The notes under the pieces were generated by a model. It worked only from the letters and a program-made list of their open reading frames with translations, made no database searches and was not told where the DNA came from. The position numbers were made by a program, and so were the translations under genes. DNA of 64,000 bases from Trema orientale (lineage: Eukaryota; Streptophyta; Magnoliopsida; Rosales; Cannabaceae), in the NCBI GenBank assembly GCA_002914845.1, contig JXTC01000147.1:186001-250000 (forward strand). Direction: 5' to 3'. This document shows positions 60,301-64,000 of the stretch, piece after piece; position 1 is the first letter of the stretch; each line of letters starts with the position of its first letter.

Positions 60301-63300
60301 AGTACTAAGACCTGTGAACCTAAAGTATTCAGCAATTTTACCAATTTTGTACAAATACATGAATAGAGAAAGAATAAAATAAAAAGGAGAATCAAGCTCA
60401 CCTTATAGTAGCCACAGTAATCAACTCATCATTTCTAACTAAGAGTACAGTATAGAAACCTTGGAAGCTCAGACGTTTAAGATCTGACCTGCAATGCCAA
60501 ATTAAAGGGAATGTCTTTGAATTTGATGCGAGCTAGACAGAATGGAACGTTGTTAGTTACCACAAAACAGGTTAGTTACGAGCATATTACTAATTAGAGG
60601 ATTGCTTGAATAATTTCAGTCATGACACACGTTACAAGCTTCAAATTTCAAAGCTATAAATTTTTAGTTGCTTACATTCCATGTCATTGAACGAACAGAA
60701 AAATGCAGAAAATAATACTCACATGAAAATTAAGGGAGGAAAATGGAAATGAAACAATCCAAAATTGAAGGGCAGTTTTCTGTTATACCTAAAAAGATTG
60801 GCAAAAGGTTCCAGAGATATGTCCTTAAAATATCCAAAAGGGTGCCTTCAACTGTCACTTGAGACTGCACCCAAGTCCCAATTGAAGACAACCGTTCAAA
60901 CCAAATGCAAAAAATCCCATTATTTCTTAACAGCAATAGTGAAATAACATCTAAACATATGATAATAAAGCCACAATTAATACAGGAAACTAGGCACAGC
61001 AAACCCCATCGAATATATATTTATCGTTTTGGATAGGAACATACTCGATGGGGTTTGCTGTGCCTAGCATCCTGTATTAATTGTGGCTTTATTATCATAT
61101 GTTTAGATGTTATTTCACTTATATATATATATATATATCAATGAAACACATAGATTGTGCGCTACATTTGGGCCCATTTGGGATGACTTTTACTTTAAGA
61201 AGTAAAAGTATTAGAAGATCTTCCAAATAACTTTTGGGCTCTAAAAGGTCTTTGGAAGCTATGCTAAAGAGGCCCATTATTGCTTATGAAGCAGTGGCAT
61301 GGTGGAGTAGTGGATGGTCATCTGAAATGCTGTTTGGCTTTGAGTTATGATACTTGTTTTCACTTTCTCTCGCAAAAAGTAGTCAAACACACGCACAAGA
61401 TCCTGATCAAATTGCAGACCGACAATTACCAGAAGGGGCTGTATACCACAAATCATGATGAAAAAGCATTTCATAGCATGCATCAAGCCAAATACCAGCT
61501 ACAGTTAGGAAACACTATATAAGCAGGAAAATAGAGAAAATAACAATATGTAAATAACCATATCTTACCATCTATTAAACATAATATCTTCCACAAGATC
61601 TCTCTCAGTCCGAGGGTCCTTAACAGGTTCAAAACACTCATGCATTACATTAAGAGCAACGTTTAGTGTACTATAACTCTCCGTCAAGGCATCTATATCA
61701 ACAAAGTCCGCACTGTTACTATCAGCCTTCATGGACTTCAAAATATACCAGGTTAAATTGTCTGCACCCACCGTAAAAGGTTTCCCAAGAAGCTTCCGGA
61801 GGCCCAAAAAAATCTGAAAATTTGAAACAATTGTGAAAATCATGCAGAGTCACATTGGCTACACACATGCACAATAAATATATCAGGAATACATGCTTGC
61901 TATTGGAAGGGAAAAAAGAAAGTATCTAATAGCAATCTTTTCAAGTGAAGTATCAAAGACCAACCATACTGAATTATGTAAAAAAAGATTAATTCATTTA
62001 ACTTTAGAAAAGCTTCTCAATGTGTCTTCTCCAAATACTTAAATTTCAACAAAGGTATAATTAAAGATAAATACAATAGAGTTAATAGCTTTTAACTCAG
62101 AGATTTAAAGGGTCACTGTAAACAACTTATGAAGATGAACAAATGCCTATTATTATGTTCACTGTTCCTAACGGAAGTGAAATATCGAAAGAGTGTGACA
62201 ACAAAATATACCTTTTCACACTTTTCAGTGCAGAACCAATTTCCAGCATGACAATTTTGCAACTTATCTGGCTGTCTATTACTCATGCACCCAACATGAT
62301 CTATCAAATGGACAAAAACAACATTAGAGCCATTTCAAAAGAGAATTTTAGCATGTCATCTAGTTTTGGTAGATAGAACATAACTTACATTTACGCTCAC
62401 ATTGGGCGCAGAAGAGATTTCCATTCTTTGTATGTTCGTTGTCTTCTTGATCTTGAAATTTTCCTTGTCCACAAATCCCACAACAGCATGATGGGCAGAA
62501 CCAGTCTCCGTCTGGAATATCCTATAAGAAGCAAAAAAATTCAATCCAACTTAAGAGATAAATGTTCTCAACTATAATCCTTACAAAAGCAACAAAAAAA
62601 TGAAGCAAGAAAATATTAAGAATAAAAATAAAAGAATAGCATTTTGAAGGTTAAAAGAGATAGCAAACAGAGAATATACCTTCAGACCAAGACAAATCTT
62701 ATGAAATGACGATGGACAACTATCACATAACATCAATTCGCCGCCATACTGACACACAGAACAAATGTAGTCGTTCTCGCCTCGATGCCAACTACTCTTC
62801 ATTCTATCATGTGATTCTGTTGTCAAGCTTTGCATATTACAATTACTAATAATTTGCCTCTGGCAGTCTAAGAGAGATCTACCGTCTTCCAAAAAAATAT
62901 TGGCAGCAGGTTTATTGTAATTGCTGCGAGCATGGACTTCAAAGCCAGTAAGAGTAAACAACTTCTGGCAACAGCTGCACTTGATCCCATTGCGAGTTAT
63001 CCTCCCTTCTGCCATAGGACTTTGGTCCTTTCTGCTGCGATATTGTACTTTTTCCCTTGGCAACACCACATTATTGTCTATCAACCAAGAGAGTACAGTT
63101 CGTGGATTACTGTGTGAGGAATTAGGAACAGCCACTTCTTGCACCCGTTTGCTTGACCTTAATACCCGTTTTGGCAGAGTATCATCCTCAGCAGTTCTTA
63201 AGTTGATCAATGCCCCGGATTTCTTACTTCTTTTTGCCTTTGGAAGGGAAGAATTTTGATACTTTGAATGACTCAATTTTCTATCCTCCCTTGAACTATT

Positions 63301-64000
63301 TTTCAATCCATCTCTTCTTGCATGTAGGTTCATCTGTCTCTGAAATAAAAGAGATGCATCAACTAATAAACTACCATATCTCCTCTTTCGAATTTTTCTA
63401 GTCCCTTGAACCTTTACTTTTCCAGGCTTCGTAGCTCTAGATAACTTTTTGGAAAGAAAGTTTGGTTGAACCAAGTTTTTCTGAAGGTCCAAACCACTTG
63501 CTATGGGGGATGGCATATTATCAGTTGAAAAATCCTCATTTTCTCCGGTGACATTTAAGCTTTTGGTAAGTGTACAGTTAGAAGCAGCTCTCTTGGAAAA
63601 TTCTTCATGCAAGTAAGCTGTGCAGGCAGTTCGAGGAGAGTAATAGACCTTTCCTGTGGGTGACTTATAACATAAAACCTCTCGTCCTGAACCCAAGTAA
63701 GTCTTGCCAGTCCTCCATCCCACAGAAAAGAGGTGTTTCTTTGCTTCTGATCTCTTTTGGCTTATAATTTTCTTCTCACTTTCTTTAGATGTTTGCAGGA
63801 ACTCCATAACTGGGTGAAGGAAGTAGTCAGTTTTATTGTTTTCAATGAAACGAGGGAACACAGCAGCCTGAGGATGTTCATCAGGATTTAGACTCTCTTC
63901 TGGATGTTCAAGATGGAGAGACTCATTCGATAAAGGAAGCACCCTTCTCAGGTCATCTTGGGAGGCTGTATCTCTGGTAGATTCCTTCAAGTGCTTGCAG
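57400..64000 (-). CDS. IDM1-like PHD-finger histone acetyltransferase (5' part outside window)
   Basis: Ten exons on the minus strand: 64000-62680 (continues past the edge), 62521-62389, 62300-62212, 61813-61569, 60488-60402, 60255-60156, 59648-59441, 59333-59198, 57741-57684 and 57567-57400 (TGA). All junctions keep frame with GT-AG. The long first visible exon has a basic, Ser-rich region, a segment GKTYLGSGREVLCYKSPTGK, then a Tify-binding-type domain (TVLSWLIDNNVVLPREKVQY ... CSCCQKLFTLTGFEVHA). The PHD finger CSVCQYGGELMLCDSC runs through CPSCCCGICG into a second Cys/His cluster (YHVGCM...CTEKC). A GNAT domain follows, with acetyl-CoA loop RFQYRRLGMCRILMNELEK. The layout matches Arabidopsis IDM1/ROS4 and close relatives, nuclear proteins that acetylate histone H3 and restrain DNA methylation. 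Which paralogue it is cannot be told. About 845 aa are visible. Confidence 0.9.
58237..58400 (+). other. SINE-like fragment in an intron of the IDM1-like gene
   Basis: GTTAAGTAGTCAGGGCATAG followed by GGGGTTCGATTTCTC resembles pol III A and B boxes of a tRNA-derived SINE head. It lies antisense to the gene in the intron between the exons at 59333-59198 and 57741-57684. The tail and duplication are undefined. Confidence 0.35.
60938..61119. repeat. Near-perfect 75-bp inverted repeat in an intron of the IDM1-like gene
   Basis: The arm 60938-61012 and arm 61045-61119 are inverted copies with about two mismatches (AAACTAGG versus TGCTAGG), separated by 32 bp. It lies in the intron between exons 61813-61569 and 60488-60402, so it is transcribed as a hairpin. 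It ends at a TA microsatellite (61121-61138). Confidence 0.9.

Noticed and set aside
60938-61119. Canonical microRNA gene
   Set aside because: The stem is long and almost perfectly paired along its whole length, more like an siRNA-producing inverted duplication than a miRNA precursor; no mature sequence is recognised.
63988-63990. Start codon of the IDM1-like gene near the right edge
   Set aside because: The triplet on the minus strand is TTG and the frame stays open to the window edge, so the real start lies outside.

Overview
This window is nuclear DNA from a flowering plant, almost certainly a eudicot. The evidence is spliced genes with GT-AG introns, plant-specific families (asparagine synthetase of the plant type, a TBL/PMR5 protein, an IDM1-like PHD/GNAT protein), AT-rich intergenic DNA, and many plant-type transposons (CACTA, Copia, hAT, Mutator-like and PIF/Harbinger-like MITEs). 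The species cannot be fixed by eye; a Rosales member (Cannabaceae-like) is a guess only.

Four protein-coding genes and one tRNA gene are supported. (1) Positions 54-3124, + strand: asparagine synthetase copy 1. Its first exon lies before the window, and it carries two frame-disrupting lesions, one at an N. (2) Positions 36868-40936, + strand: a complete 13-exon asparagine synthetase of 586 aa, whose first intron uses a GC donor and whose promoter holds three G-boxes and a GCN4-like site. (3) Positions 47452-47523, - strand: tRNA-His(GTG). (4) Positions 48018-51315, - strand: a 5-exon, 404-aa PMR5/TBL cell-wall acetyltransferase-family gene. (5) Positions 57400-64000, - strand: the 3' ten exons of an IDM1-like gene (TDBD, PHD finger, GNAT) running off the right edge.

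The two asparagine synthetase genes are tandem paralogues pushed about 34 kb apart by nested transposon insertions. These include a foldback element with 5-bp target duplications (6.4-7.2 kb); a degenerate CACTA (10.1-15.9 kb) carrying a solo LTR and a small Mutator-type palindromic MITE; an assembly gap with identical 95-bp flanks (16.6-17.0 kb); a minus-strand solo LTR (23.4-24.5 kb); a second copy of the palindromic MITE (25.3 kb); and a Copia element (28.7-34.8 kb) that kept gag but lost reverse transcriptase and integrase.

The most unusual region is 41.8-47.4 kb. A roughly 5.1-kb element bounded by near-identical 9-bp duplications is packed with more than 45 TTGAC/GTCAA (W-box-like) motifs. 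It appears to share its termini with a family of about 400-bp MITEs present in three further copies (8.1, 17.7 and 47.0 kb), while a related piece sits inside it at 45.1 kb. This looks like an unclassified transposon family with its non-autonomous derivatives. A second notable structure is a near-perfect 75-bp inverted repeat inside an intron of the IDM1-like gene.
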